A stretch of DNA of 64,000 nucleotides, taken from assembly GCA_963662155.1 (NCBI GenBank), contig OY759266.1, positions 1,831,001-1,895,000 on the forward strand, given 5' to 3'. Positions 36,874-51,800 of this stretch are shown here, piece by piece. Position numbers and translations under genes: made by a program. Position 1 is the stretch's first letter, and each line of letters opens with the position of its first letter. The notes below the pieces were generated by a model, which had not been told where the DNA came from, made no database searches, and worked only from the letters and a program-made list of their open reading frames with translations. This DNA is from Lamellibrachia columna (lineage: Eukaryota > Annelida > Polychaeta > Sabellida > Siboglinidae).

Positions 36874-39800
36874 CGTGCGTGCGTGTGCGTCTGTCTAAGT
36901 GTGTGTGTGTAAATGTATCTGTCTAATTGTATTTGTCTGTGGGTATATGGCTAAGTATGTATATGTCTAAGTGTATAATTTAATTATGTACAAGTGTATA
37001 TGTATAAGTGTATCGTCGTGTACCCGAGCAGGAGTCACCTGTCGGCGTGGAAGTCGTTCCACAACCACATCAGTCAGTACTCGCTGTACGACCCGACCGA
37101 CCCGGTGATTGAGACGCTCCTTCAAGACATCGTCTCTCAGCCGATCGTCAAACTATACCAACACGAGGGCGGCACGCAACTCAAACTCGTCTTCTACCTT
37201 GCCAACAACGCCAGAGTCATGTGGAAGCCGCGCAGGTAGGCGATCGGTTGGTGGCAGCACTGGTATGGCGCCAGGTCGGAAAACACTTATAAGGCGACCA
37301 TAAGGCAAACATAAGGCGACCATAAGGCGACCATAAGGCAAACATAAGGCGACCATAAGGCGACCATAAGGCAAACATAAGGCGACCATAAGGCAAACAT
37401 AAGGCGACCATAAGGCAAACATAAGGCGACCATAAGGCGACCATAAGGCAAATATAAGGCGACCATAAGGCAAACATAAGGCGAATATAAGACAAACATA
37501 AAGCGACCATAAGGCAAACATAAGGCGACCATAAGGCAAACATAAGGCGACCATAAAGCTATTAGTTGAACAATAGCAAGTTAGCAATTCACCAATTGAA
37601 TTTGATAAATTTGATTCTAAAATATGTTTACTAACATTGTACCATGATTATTCATCATTGATAAGTACCTCAATAAGTACCTCAAGCATAAACTGATTTG
37701 AATTCAAATTGGATGTAGCATTGAACTTATTGAAACTCTACCCTTATTACTATTGATGAAGAAATTAAATTTGTTTAAATTAAACACATGAACTCTGATG
37801 GTAATGTTATTTTAACTAACAATTCATGAACATAAAACCGTTATTCAATATCTGTATTTACGTCGCCTGGTTGTAGGTTTCCCCGCGACACGGAGACGCT
37901 CCCGAATCACTTTTACTTCAACGACTACGAGAGGTTCAACGCAGAGATCGCCGCCTTCCATCTCGACAGGTTAGATGGCTGAGGTTCACATTGTCTTTCG
38001 TCTTCGTTTCCAGCTCTCGATATGTTATAGTAACTGACTAATGCACAGTGGCATTTACATGTTGTGGTTACCAGAATACGGTGGTCTTACAGGTCTTACA
38101 GGTCTTACAGGTCTTACAGGTCTTACATGTCTTACAGGTCTTACAGGTCTTACAGGTCTTACATGTAAATTTTAGAACATCACGCCAAGCCGACCTTTCT
38201 GGCACCGAGGACAGTCACTCAATGTCGTTCTCGTTTGTTCTTTTACTCACTCGTAATATTAACGAGTTAATTTTAAAATGTTCATAGCTTTTACGACAAA
38301 CCTGGGGTACCGCTCGGGTTTCTTGGTGACATTATATGTCATTTACCACCACCAGGGCGGCGCCAACTACTGCGACATGAAGTAATCTTAGTATGTATGA
38401 GTCACCGTCACCAGAGACAATTAAATTATTAACGTATTTCTTTCATTATATATGAATTTATTGAAGATGTTCAAGATGTTTGAGTGCTAACTGCTTTGTC
38501 ACATTATATCATATGTTTCTTCTTCGTGTGTCATATAAACTCGTCCGAATCATTGAAAAACCAATACGCTCACCTCGATATATCCTGACTAGCGGTTTCA
38601 CACTAACGTACATCAATATTACTTGCCTGCCAGAAAGCTGATCAATTGTAGTCGCTGAACGTATTTCAATTTGTAGTCGGCAGCTGTTGGTTGTCGGTCG
38701 ACGTTCTGGGTCGAGGGAGTGAATCAATTCCGTCCGGGAATAAATATCGCAATATCGTAAACAGTGTTATTCGATGACTTCTCTGGTTGCGTGAGACGTA
38801 CCTGGATTGTGATCATATAAAGAGGATGGAAGGCGAAACCGTCATACATCGACTAAGTTGTCCAGTAGTGTAAATAATAACTAAGTCTAGTGTTTACCAG
38901 CGTAACATAAAAAGCCCCACAGTAGTGAAATTACGTTTTCAAGGACAACTTTCAATTATATAGATGTCTCACTGACACGAGTCTTCTCTCCCCGCCAGAA
39001 TCCTCGGACTGAACCGCGTGCCTCCAACGGCGGGCAGACTAATCAACATGACACACGACATCCTACGACTGGCTGACCACAAGCTCGCAAAGACATTCTT
39101 CATTTCTCCAGGTCAGCACGATGTTTCAACAATTAGGCCTATATCCACTTCCCCGTTTAGAATAATTATTAGCAGTATGATAAAAACAGTCCGTGTTCTT
39201 TGTGCAACTAGTAACGCCTGGCAGTAGGACTTCTGGGGTCTCAGACTTTGTGCAACTAGTAACGCCTGGCAGTAGGACTTCTGGGGTCTCAGACTTTGTG
39301 CAACTAGTAACGCCTGGCAGTAGGACTTCTGGGGTCTCAGACTTTGTGCAACTAGTAACGCCTGGCAGTAGGACTTCTGGGGTCTCAGACTTATTCCCAG
39401 AGACCAACACGCGGCGCCTCACTCATCGAATCCGATGTTAGATCAGTATTTACCTTAAAGGTCCCTCCTCAATTACATTTTTTTTACTAGTCTTATATCA
39501 AATTCATTTGTGAAATATCAAACCTACCCAGTATCCATTGCTACATGCCAGCTCGTTTGTGCAATTGTTGCATGTAGGTTTTGTGAAATCATCAGACAAA
39601 CTATTAAATTACTTAATGTTTGGTCAAACATTAAGTGAGGTAAAAATGGAAACGCTGAGAACTCACAAATTTCACAAATTTCACTCTTGGTGAAATTGTG
39701 TAACTTTGTCATGTGCCCTGCGAGAAGAAGGAAGTGACGTCCGTGATCAGCATCGACCCGCAAAGTGTTTACATTATTGGATATCCAGTATGTTGAGTTT

Positions 39801-42800
39801 TAACCAGATATAATAACTCAATAAGTCAATACTTTCGATGATTTGAACCAAAATACGTTTTTTTTTTTAAATTGACTGCGAATTCGCGATAGGCTAAATC
39901 AGTTGAGGATGAAGTTTTAACACTCGGTGAATAATGTGTGAATAATTTAAGTAAAATGCGCAGTCGGTAAAATAATAAAATAAAAAATGCGGACTTTTGT
40001 TAAATCATCGAAATAAGTTAATTTGATCGTGGATCGGGTAACTCGCGAAAGTGTTCGACTGCGCACAGCCTTATGATATAGTAAATAATGCCGGACTATT
40101 TTTGACTTGTTTTTCCGATTTCTGTCCGGATCCGATTAAAAATAATTTAACAGTTTGTCCCATGATTTCACCAAAATCAAATAAAATGATTGTACAAGCG
40201 AGCCATCACGTCCTAGTGGATACTAGATCCATCACGTCGTAGTGGATACTAGAGCCATCACGTCCTAGTGGATACTAGATCCATCACGTCGTAGTGGATA
40301 CTAGAGCCAGCACGTCGTAGTGGATACTAGAGCTAGCACGTCGTAGTGGATACTAGAGCCAGCACGTCGTAGTGGATACTAGAGCCAGCACGTCATAGTG
40401 GATACTAGAGCCAGCATGTCCTAGTGGATACTAGAGCCAGCACGTCGAAGTGGATACTAGAGCCAGCATGTCCTAGTGGATACTAGAGCCAGCACGTCGT
40501 AGTGGATACTAGAGCCAGCAAGTCGTTGTGGATACTAGAGACAGCACGTCGTAGTGGATACTAGAGCCAGCACGTCGTAGAGGATACTAGAGCCAGCACG
40601 TCGTAGTGGATACTAGAGCCAGCACGTCGTAGTGGATACTAGAGCCAGCACGTCGTAGTGGATACTAGAGCCAGCAAGTCGTAGTGGATACTAGAGACAG
40701 CACGTCGTAGTGGATACTAGAGCCAGCACGTCGTAGAGGATACTAGAGCCAGCACGTCGTAGTGGATACTAGAGCCAGCACGTCGTAGTGGATACTAGAG
40801 CCAGCATGTCCTAGTGGATACTAGAGCCAGCACGTCGCAGTGGATACTAGAGCCAGCACGTCGTAGTGGATACTAGAGACAGCACGTCGTAGTGGATACT
40901 AGAGCCAGCACGTCGTAGTGGATACTAGAGCCAGCACGTCGTAGTGGATACTAGAGCCAGCACGTCGTAGTGGATACTAGAGCCAGCATGTCCTAGTGGA
41001 TACTAGAGCCAGCATGTCCTAGTGGATACTAGAGCCAGCACGTCCTAGTGGATACTAGAGCCAGCACGTCCTAGTGGATACTACAGCCAGCATGTCCTAG
41101 TGGATACTAGAGCCAGCACGTCGTAGAGGATACTAGAGCCAGCACGTCGTAGTGGATACTAGAGCCAGCATGTCCTAGTGGATACTAGAGCCAGCACGTC
41201 GTAGTGGATACTAGAGCCAGCAAGTCGTAGTGGATACTAGAGACAGCACGTCGTAGTGGATACTAGAGCCAGCACGTCGTAGTGGATACTAGAGCCAGCA
41301 CGTCGTAGTGGATACTAGAGCCAGCACGTCCTAGTGGATACTAGAGCCAGCACGTCGTAGTGGATACTAGAGCCAGCACGTCGTAGTGGATAGTAGAGCC
41401 AGCACGTCGTAGTGGATACTAGAGTCAGCACGTCGTAGTGGATACTAGAGCCAGCACGTCCTAGTGGATACTAGAGCCAGCACGTCGTAGTGGATACTAG
41501 AGCCAGCATGTCCTAGTGGATACTAGAGCCAGCATGTCCTAGTGGATACTAGAGCCAGCACGTCCTAGTGGATACTAGAGCCAGCACGTCGTAGTGGATA
41601 CTACAGCCAGCATGTCCTAGTGGATACTAGAGCCAGCACGTCGTAGAGGATACTAGAGCCAGCATGTCGTAGTGGATACTAGAGCCAGCACGTCGTAGTG
41701 GACACTAGAGTCAGCACGTCGTAGTGGATACTAGAGCCAGCACGTCCTAGTGGATACTAGAGCCAGCACGTCGTAGTGGATACTAGAGCTAGCACTTCGT
41801 AGTGGATACTAGAGCCAGCACGTCGTAGTGGATACTAGAGCCAGCACGTCGTAGTGGACACTAGAGCCAGCACGTCGTAGTGGACACTAGAGTCAGCACG
41901 TCGTAGTGGATACTAGAGCCAGCACGTCCTAGTGGATACTAGAGCCAGCACGTCGTAGTGGATACTAGAGCCAGCACGTCGTAGTGGATACTAGAGCCAG
42001 CACGTCGTAGTGGATACTAGAGCCAGCACGTCGTAGTGGATACTAGAGCCAGCACGTCGTAGTGGATACTAGAGCCAGCACGTCGTAGTGGATACTAGAG
42101 CCAGCACGTCGTAGTGGATACTAGAGCCAGCACGTCGTAGTGGATACTAGAGCCAGCACGTCCTAGTGGATACTAGAGCCAGCACGTCGTAGTGGATACT
42201 ATAGCCAGCACGTCGTAGTGGATACTAGAGCCAGCACGTCGTAGTGGATACTAGAGTCAGCACGTCGTAGTGGATACTAGAGCCAGCACGTCGTAGTGGA
42301 TACTAGAACCAGCACGTCCTAGTGGATACTACAGCCAGCACGTCGTAGTGGATACTAGAGCCAGCACGTCCTAGTGGATACTAGAGCCAGCACGTCGTAG
42401 TGGATACTAGAGCCAGCACGTCGTAGTGGATACTAGACTCAGCACGTCCTAGTGGATATAAGAGCCAGCACGTCGTAGTGGATACTAGAGCCAGCACGTC
42501 GTAGTGGATACTAGAGCCAGCACGTCGTAGTGGATACTAGAGCCAGCACTTCGAAGTAGAGAAGAGGTACATTTAACATTAGCGACAACGATAAAACGGA
42601 AGTAGCTCAAGTCACAGCCAGTCACCTCCAATTTCCATCAAATCCGATAATCCTGTTTCCGGGAAAATCCGAGTGGATCGCACTGCAGGCCGTCAGCATC
42701 AAATCAACGAGATTTGTTTTCATGTGCAGTGGATCACTCTGTCACTGACGCCTTCATATCCCACCATCAAGCAGCTTGAAATGCCAATCGATGTACAGAA

Positions 42801-45800
42801 AAAGTCTCGTAGACGAAGCATAGGTCAATATTAGGTGACCTTCAAAACTCTTTTTGTGTCAGAGCCAAAAGGCGGCTGCATGCGAACTTCTTGGAGGCTA
42901 CTTGGAAACGATATCCCGTATACCATGTTCTATATCTTGTTTTATAATTATTGTGTTATATCTTGCTTTATATATTGTTTTATATCTTGTTATTTTATAT
43001 AGATCTCGTTTTATAAATATCTTATTTGATATATGTCCTGTTTTATATAGATCTTGTTTTATATTTACTTTATTAATTTCATTTATCAAATTATAAAGGT
43101 TTCCATACTGAAAATAATTAGTTTTTCTAATCTTATCCTATCTTCGTGACCACACCCTTCATGACGTCCTACACGTGACCACATCCTTCATGACCTCCTA
43201 CACGTGACCACATCCTTCATGACCTCCTACACGTGACCACATCCTTCATGACCTCCTACACGTGACCACATCCTTCATGACCTCCTACACGTGACCACAT
43301 CCTTCATGACCTCCTACACGTGACCACATCCTTCATGACCTCCTACACGTGATCATACCCCCACGCCTGTCATGTCATTTCAACCACCTTTCTCAAATAA
43401 TACAGACATCTTAACAACTTAACAGTATACACATAATATGGACGACTTTGTGGCACAGTAAGATTTATTGTTTTCTTATAGACGTGCGTCGATTAAACGG
43501 AGCTTTATTTTCTTCGAACGTAGCAATATTCACCCTAATGTGTATAAAAGTATAAAACGACGGCTGCGGTTGACACGGGTCACCGCTCTTTGATGACACG
43601 GTTCACCACTCTTTGATGACACGGGTCACCGCTCTTTGATGACACGGGTCAATGTCCTTTGATGACACGGGTCACCGTTCTTTGATGACACGGGTCATCG
43701 CTCTTTGATGACAAGGGTCATCGCTCTTTGATGACACGGGTCACCGCTCTTTGGTGACACGGGTCACCACTCTTTGGTGACACGGGTCACCACTCTTTGA
43801 TGACACGGGTCACCGCTCTTTGATGACACGGGTCACCACTCTTTAATGGCACGGATCACCACTCTTTGATGACACGGGTCACCGTCCTTTGATGACACGG
43901 GTCACCTTCCTTTGATGACACGGGGCACCACTCTTTGATGACACGGGTCACTGTCCTTTGATGGCCGCTGATAATGCGTTAATAGCGAGTACATTAAGTC
44001 GAAAACGTCGCTGCAACTTAATCTCGTTAGAGATGCATCTAATAACTGCAGCTTATCTGACACAACGCAATATATAAGGTCATAACCTGCGTCGACTCAA
44101 CAGTTACGATTAAAGCCGTCTTTGACTGTCTCCCTTCCCGTCTAATGTAGGCCTGTTTCAGCCGGCAACGTGTGCTTCCACTTCCCGTCTAATGTAGGCC
44201 TGTTTCAGCCGGCAACGTGTGCTTCCACTTCCCGTCTAATGTAGGCCTGTTTCAGCCGGCAACGTGTGCTTCCACTTCCCGTCTAATGTAGGCCTGTTTC
44301 AGCCGGCAACGTGTGCTTCCACTTCCCGTCTAATGTAGGCCTGTTTCAGCCGGCAACGTGTGCTTCCACTTCCCGTCTAATGTAGGCCTGTTTCAGCCGG
44401 CAACGTGTGCTTCCACTTCCCGCATAATGTAGGCCTGTTTGAGCCGGCAACGTGCGCTTCCACCTCATGTCTAATGTAAGTCTGTTTGAGCTGGCAACGT
44501 GTGCTTCCACTTCCTCCTGTCTAATGTAGGCTTGTTTTAGTCGTCAACGTGTGCGTCTACTTCCCGTCAAATGTAGGCCTGTTTCAGCTGGCAACGTGTG
44601 CTTCCACGGCCAGTGCGACTACTACTGCGACACGAACCACGCCGTGTGCGGGCACCCAGACACGCTCGAGGGCTCCGTGTCTGCCTTCCTACCCAGCAGT
44701 AATATCGTGGATCGCACCACGTGGCGCCACCCCTGGCGTCGCTCTTACAGGTTCGTATCTTTCAGTATGTCGCATTTCCAATGTGGCCAACGTTCCTGAA
44801 TTGACAAATAAACACGTCAACATACGTAGCGCGCGCAAGCGCGCGCGCACACACACACTCACACGCACGCACTCACCAATATATATGCAAACGTAAACAC
44901 ACTAACAGAGGTAACGGACAGACACACCAACAGAAGTAACGGACAGACACACCAATTTAAGTAACGGACAGACACATCAATAAAAGTAACGGACAGACAC
45001 ACCAACAGAAGTAACGGACATACACACCAATATAAGTAACGGACAGACACTTCAATAGAAGTAACGGACATGCACACCAATATAAGTAACGGACAGACAC
45101 ACTGATATAAGTAACGCACAGACACACCAATAGAAGTAACGGACATACACGCCAATAGAAGTAACGGACATACACGCCAATATAAATAACGCACAGACAC
45201 ACCAATAGAAGTAACGGACATACATGCCAATATAAGTAACGGACATACAGGCCAATAGAAGTAACGGACATACACGCCAATAGAAGTAACGGACATACAC
45301 GCCAATAGAAGTAACGCACAGACACACCAATAGAAGTAACGGACATACACGCCAATAGAAGTAACGGACAGACACGCCAATAGAAGTAACACACAGACAC
45401 GCCAATAGAAGTAACGGACATACACGCCAATAGAAGTAACGGACAGACACGCCAACAAGGCGCCAAGCCCAGATACGCCAACTTCCACAATATGCAGCAG
45501 GTGCACGGGCTGTTGTTAGCCACCTTCTGCAGGTGTGGAGTTCAGTGAAGCAGTCAACATGTCATCACCGATGTTGATAGCATGGAGATTACATGACATA
45601 ATGAATTAGCTCTCCAATATCAGTATTGTTGTGCACTGTATGGACCTCAACTATGGCCACTGTGGCATGACAGTGTTAACAAGATGTGCACACAGTGGCC
45701 TAATGCTTTGTGCAAGGTATGGAAGCTACCATTCGATTCGCACAGAGATTTACTAAGTATAAATGTAAATAAATGTGGAATATCAATGTCAATGCTACAT

Positions 45801-48800
45801 ACTATGACAATGCAAAAAGGCTTTGACATAGCATTGTTCGACGTGTTGTCTACGAGTCATCATCGACTGCCTTAAAGGATGTGAGTCGTAGCATTCAATC
45901 GGTCATATAGTATAATACAAGATGCGCAGATCGATCGAATGTAATTATTAGCTTACCACGTAATGACCATGACATGTGAATTATCTATGTTGATGTATTA
46001 TCTGTGTTGATGTATTGATCATAACAGAGATTATTGTTTCGTATGTGTTAACACTCACAGCGCTACAAACAAATAGTTATTCAAAGTACGGCAGTCATTT
46101 CTCTTTGTAAATAATACTGTTTGTAATGTCCCTCTCTCTCCTCCTCCCTCTCTCTCCTCCTCCCTCACTCTCCTCCTCCCTCTCTCTCCTCCTCCCTCAC
46201 TCTCCTCCTCCCTCACTCTCCTCCTCCCTCTCTCTCCTCCTCCCTCTCTCTCCTCCTCCCTCTCTCTCCTCCTCCCTCTCTCTCCTCCTCCCTCTCTCTC
46301 CTCCTCCCTCTCTCTCCTCCTCCCTCACTCTCCTCCTCCCTCTCTCTCCTCCTCCCTCACTCTCCTCCTCCCTCTCTCTCCTCCTCCCTCTCTCTCCTCC
46401 TCGCTCCCACGGGAGCCCTCGTAATAAAACAATTTTACACAATCGTGGCTGTCCGATAATCTTTTAGCGGCCCATCACAATTGAGCCAGTTCGATGTGGG
46501 TCGACGTCAATACGAGGTTCCTCAAAGCCGCCTACGGCGTTACGGAAACATTAGCGTACATTCGTTCTAATTTCGGTGGATCGATTTTGACGCGCGAGAA
46601 AACGCTGATGAACCCGGTGTGGTAGGGAATGAGAGGGTGTGGAAGGGTGTGGAATGGTGTGGAAGGGTTCTTGTTGTTGATTTTGTTGGTATCCAGTAAT
46701 ATCGAGGATAACGGATTAAAGCACCACAACGCACCTTATTTCCAATGTGGTCCTCCTGGTTTTTACGAGTGTCCTTCTCTAGAGTTAGTGAGTCCATCAC
46801 AGTTTTTACCATTTCCCTGCATGGGATCTTTTACTTTCCCTGGCATAGACACCAAATAGAAGGGACCAACGGCTTTAAGTGGGGTGAACGAAATTGCACA
46901 ACCTTCGAAACGGCGGAGGTGGTTTCGAACCTCGGTCCCTTCGACCGAAAGCCCGAAGCTATATCACGTGACCACCGCGCCCCACAAAGTATGTGGAATG
47001 GTGTGGAGAGGTGTAGAAAGGTGTGTAGACGTGTGTCAGGGTGTGACAGAATGTGATTATAGTTGTCAATTTAAAACAAACCTTTGTGCGAATTGTAGCA
47101 AACATCGCAGGGCAATGTGGGAGAGACAGGAAGGATACTGCGACACAGTGCGCGCGCAACCTCCGTACAACAGCGGACGCAGTCTGCTTGACCTCACAGA
47201 CTTGGCCGTCTTTGACTTCTTCACCGGTACGTGTCATCGCTCTGTCTTTGGCTTCTTCGCCGCTACGTGTCATCTCTCTGTCTTTGAATTCTTCACTGGT
47301 ACTTGTCATCATTACGTCTTTAACTTTTTCACTGGTCATCGTTCTGTATTTTACATCTTCTAGCGTAAGTGTCATCACGCTGTCTTTATCAGGCACACTC
47401 ACGTACACGCACACGCGCACGCACGCGCGCATACCAGACACCACTCAATATAGTTGCCGTATGGTCGTCTCATATAAGACATATAACTGTCAGCTGGACT
47501 ACACGCGGGCCACATTAGTGCGTAGATGTGGCCACGGTGTCTCGCAACTCAGTAGAACTCTCTGTGCATTAATTATACTGCACACACGAAACACGTTGTA
47601 CGGTGCAAGTCATACGTTGTACGGTGCAAGTCATACGTTGTACGGTGCAAGTCATACGTTGTACAGTGTAAGTCATACGTTGTACGGTGCAAGTCATACG
47701 TTGTACGGTGTAAGTCATACGGTAGTCGGCGCTTGTTCGTTGTATTCGTTTTGATAACATTACATTATTTACTTTTCGAAAATGCTTACGGTGGTACAAA
47801 CAAGATGAAAGTAATCGTTTACGAGGAATCTTAGACTAAAGTCTCGCTGGCCGTTTCAAGCAGCCGAAGGTGGTGTGGTATATCGCGTCAGCAAACCAGT
47901 TTATCTTCTGAACAATGGTCAGTGATACGACATATATAATTGCTCTGACCAGTCGCGAGTCTACGAGAAAGTGACCGTGTGGTTTGAGTACCCTCTGGGT
48001 CGAGGTTCCTTCTTTAAAACAATGTACTTGTGCATTCGTCGGTGGCTGAACACACCGTCTTTGCCACAGAGAGTATGGGAGCATGTAAGTCAGCTAACAC
48101 ACCGTCTATGCCACAGAGAGTATGGGAGCATGTAAGTCAGCTAACACACCGTCTTTGCCACAGAGAGTATGGGAGCATGTAAGTCAACTAACACACCGTC
48201 TATGCCACAGAGAGTATGGGAGCATGTAAGTCAGCTAACACACCGTCTATGCCACATAGAGTATGGGAGCATGTAAGTCAGCTAACACACCGTCTTTGCC
48301 ACAGAGAGTATGGGAGCATGTAAGTCAACTAACACACCGTCTATGCCACAGAGAGTATGGGAGCATGTAAGTCAGCTAACACACCGTCTTTGCCACAGAG
48401 AGTATGGGAGCATGTAAGTCAACTAACACACCGTCTATGCCACAGAGAGTATGGGAGCATGTAAGTCAGCTAACACACCGTCTTTGCCACAGAGAGTATG
48501 GGAGCATGTAAGTCAACTAACACACCGTCTATGCCACAGAGAGTATGGGAGCATGTAAGTCAGCTAACACACCGTCTATGCCACATAGAGTATGGGAGCA
48601 TGTAAGTCAGCTAACACACCGTCTTTGCCACAGAGAGTATGGGAGCATGTAAGTCAACTAACACACCGTCTATGCCACAGAGAGTATGGGAGCATGTAAG
48701 TCAGCTAACACACCGTCTTTGCCACAGAGAGTATGGGAGCATGTAAGTCAACTAACACACCGTCTATGCCACAGAGAGTATGGGAGCATGTAAGTCAGCT

Positions 48801-51800
48801 AACACACCGTCTTTGCCACAGAGAGTATGGGAGCATGTAAGTCAACTAACACACCGTCTATGCCACAGAGAGTATGGGAGCATGTAAGTCAGCTAACACA
48901 CCGTCTATGCCACATAGAGTATGGGAGCATGTAAGTCAGCTAACACACCGTCTTTGCCACAGAGAGTATGGGAGCATGTAAGTCAACTAACACACCGTCT
49001 ATGCCACAGAGAGTATGGGAGCATGTAAGTCAGCTAACACACCGTCTTTGCCACAGAGAGTATGGGAGCATGTAAGTCAACTAACACACCGTCTATGCCA
49101 CAGAGAGTATGGGAGCATGTAAGTCAGCTAACACACCGTCTATGCCACAGAGAGTATGGGAGCATGTAAGTCAGCTAACACACCGTCTTTGCCACAGAGA
49201 GTATGGGAGCATGTAAGTCAGCTAACACACCGTCTTTGCAACAGAGAGTATGGGAGCATGTAAGTCAGCTAACACACCGTCTTTGCCACAGAGAGTATGG
49301 GAGCATGTAAGTCAGCTAACACACCGTCTATGCCACATAGAGTATGGGAGCATGTAAGTCAGCTAACACACCGTCTATGCCACAGAGAGTATGGGAGCAT
49401 GTAAGTCAGCTAACACACCGTCTATGCCACATAGAGTATGGGAGCATGTAAGTCAGCTAACACACCGTCTATGCCACAGAGAGTATGGGAGCATGTAAGT
49501 CAGCTAACACACCGTCTTTGCCACAGAGAGTATGGGAGCATGTAAGTCAGCTAACACACCGTCTTTGCCACAGAGAGTATGGGAGCATGTAAGTCAGCTA
49601 ACACACCGTCTTTGCCACAGAGAGTATGGGAGCCTGTAAGTCAACTAACACACCGTCTATGCCACAGAGAGTATGGGAGCCTGTAAGTCAGCTAACACAC
49701 CGTCTTTGCCACAGAGAGTATGGGAGCCTGTAAGTCAGCTAACACACCGTCTTTGCCACAGAGAGTATGGGAGCATGTAAGTCAACTAACACACCGTCTA
49801 TGCCACAGAGAGTATGGGAGCATGTAAGTCAGCTAACACACCGTCTTTGCCACAGAGAGTATGGGAGCCTGTAAGTCAGCTAACACACCGTCTTTGCCAC
49901 AGAGAGTATGGGAGCATGTAAGTCAACTAACACACCGTCTTTGCCACAGAGAGTATGGGAGCATGTAAGTCAGCTAACACACCGTCTATGCCACAGAGAG
50001 TATGGGAGCCTGTAAGTCAGCTAACACACCGTCTATGCCACAGAGAGTATGGGAGCATGTAAGTCAACTAACACACCGTCTATGTCACAGAGAGTATGGG
50101 AGCCTGTAAGTCAGCTAACACACCGTCTATGTCACAGAGAGTATGGGAGCATGTAAGTCAGCTAACACACCGTCTATGCCACAGATAGTATGGGAGCATG
50201 TAAGTCAGCTAACACACCGTCTATGCCACAGAGAGTATGGGAGCATGTAAGTCAGCTAACACACCGTCTATGCCACAGAGAGTATGGGAGCCTGTAAGTC
50301 AGCTAACACACGGTCTTTGCCACAGAGAGTATGGGAGCATGTAAGTCAGCTAACACACCGTCTTTGCCACAGAGAGTATGGGAGCATGTATGTCAGCTAA
50401 CACACCGTCTATGCCACAGAGAGTATGGGAGCCTGTAAGTCAGCTAACACACCGTCTTTGCCACATAGAGTATGGGAGCATGTAAGTCAGCTAACACACC
50501 GTCTTTGCCACAGAGAGTATGGGAGCATGTATGTCAGCTAACACACCGTCTATGCCACAGAGAGTATGGGAGCCTGTAAGTCAGCTAACACACGGTCTTT
50601 GCCACAGAGAGTATGGGAGCATGTAAGTCAGCTAACACACCGTCTTTGCCACAGAGAGTATGGGAGCATGTATGTCAGCTAACACACCGTCTATGCCACA
50701 GAGAGTATGGGAGCCTGTAAGTCAGCTAACACACCGTCTATGCCACAGAGAGTATGGGAGCATGTAAGTCAGCTAACACACCGTCTATGCCACAGAGAGT
50801 ATGGGAGCATGTAAGTCAGCTAACACACCGTCTATGCCACAGAGAGTATGGGAGCATGTAAGTCAGCTAACACACCGTCTATGCCACAGATAGTATGGGA
50901 GCATGTAAGTCAGCTAACACACCGTCTTTGCCACAGAGAGTATGGGAGCATGTAAGTCAGCTAACACACCGTCTATGCCACAGAGAGTATGGGAGCATGT
51001 AAGTCAGCTAACACACCGTCTTTGCCACAGAGAGTATGGGAGCCGGTAAGTCAGCTAACACACCGTCTTTGCCACAGAGAGTATGGGAGCATGTAAGTCA
51101 GCTAACACACCGTCTTTGCCACAGAGAGTATGGGAGCCTGTAAGTCAGCTAACACACCGTCTTTGCCACAGAGAGTATGGGAGCATGTAAGTCAGCTAAC
51201 ACACCGTCTATGCCACAGAGAGTATGGGAGCATGTAAGTCAGCTAACACACCGTCTTTGCCACAGAGAGTATGGGAGCCTGTAAGTCAGCTAACACACGG
51301 TCTTTGCCACAGAGAGTATGGGAGCATGTAAGTCAGCTAACACACCGTCTTTGCCACAGAGAGTATGGGAGCATGTAAGTCAGCTAACACACCGTCTATG
51401 CCACAGAGAGTATGGGAGCCTGTAAGTCAGCTAACACACGGTCTTTGCCACAGAGAGTATGGGAGCATGTAAGTCAGCTAACACACCGTCTTTGCCACAG
51501 AGAGTATGGGAGCATGTATGTCAGCTAACACACCGTCTATGCCACAGAGAGTATGGGAGCCTGTAAGTCAGCTAACACACCGTCTTTGCCACATAGAGTA
51601 TGGGAGCATGTAAGTCAGCTAACACACCGTCTTTGCCACAGAGAGTATGGGAGCCTGTAAGTCAGCTAACACACCGTCTATGCCACAGAGAGTATGGGAG
51701 CATGTAAGTCAGCTAACACACCGTCTATGCCACAGAGAGTATGGGAGCATGTAAGTCAGCTAACACACCGTCTATGCCACAGAGAGTATTGGAGCATGTA

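Noticed and set aside
36638..36912. Open frames of alternating Tyr-Ile
   Set aside because: Translation of an (AT)n microsatellite.
40203..42551. CRISPR array
   Set aside because: Units are directly adjacent with no unique spacers, and the sequence is eukaryotic. The same holds for all other arrays here.
44549..44896. Alternative frame through exon 5 giving an Ala/Thr-rich peptide
   Set aside because: The FAM20 frame in the same interval matches a known family with correct splice borders and phases.
46126..46467. Leu/Ser/Pro-repeat open frame
   Set aside because: A by-product of the pyrimidine-only 16-bp repeat.
46895..46990. A functional tRNA gene on the minus strand
   Set aside because: Pol III-like boxes are present but I cannot fold a proper cloverleaf with an anticodon stem, and a SINE-like body follows.
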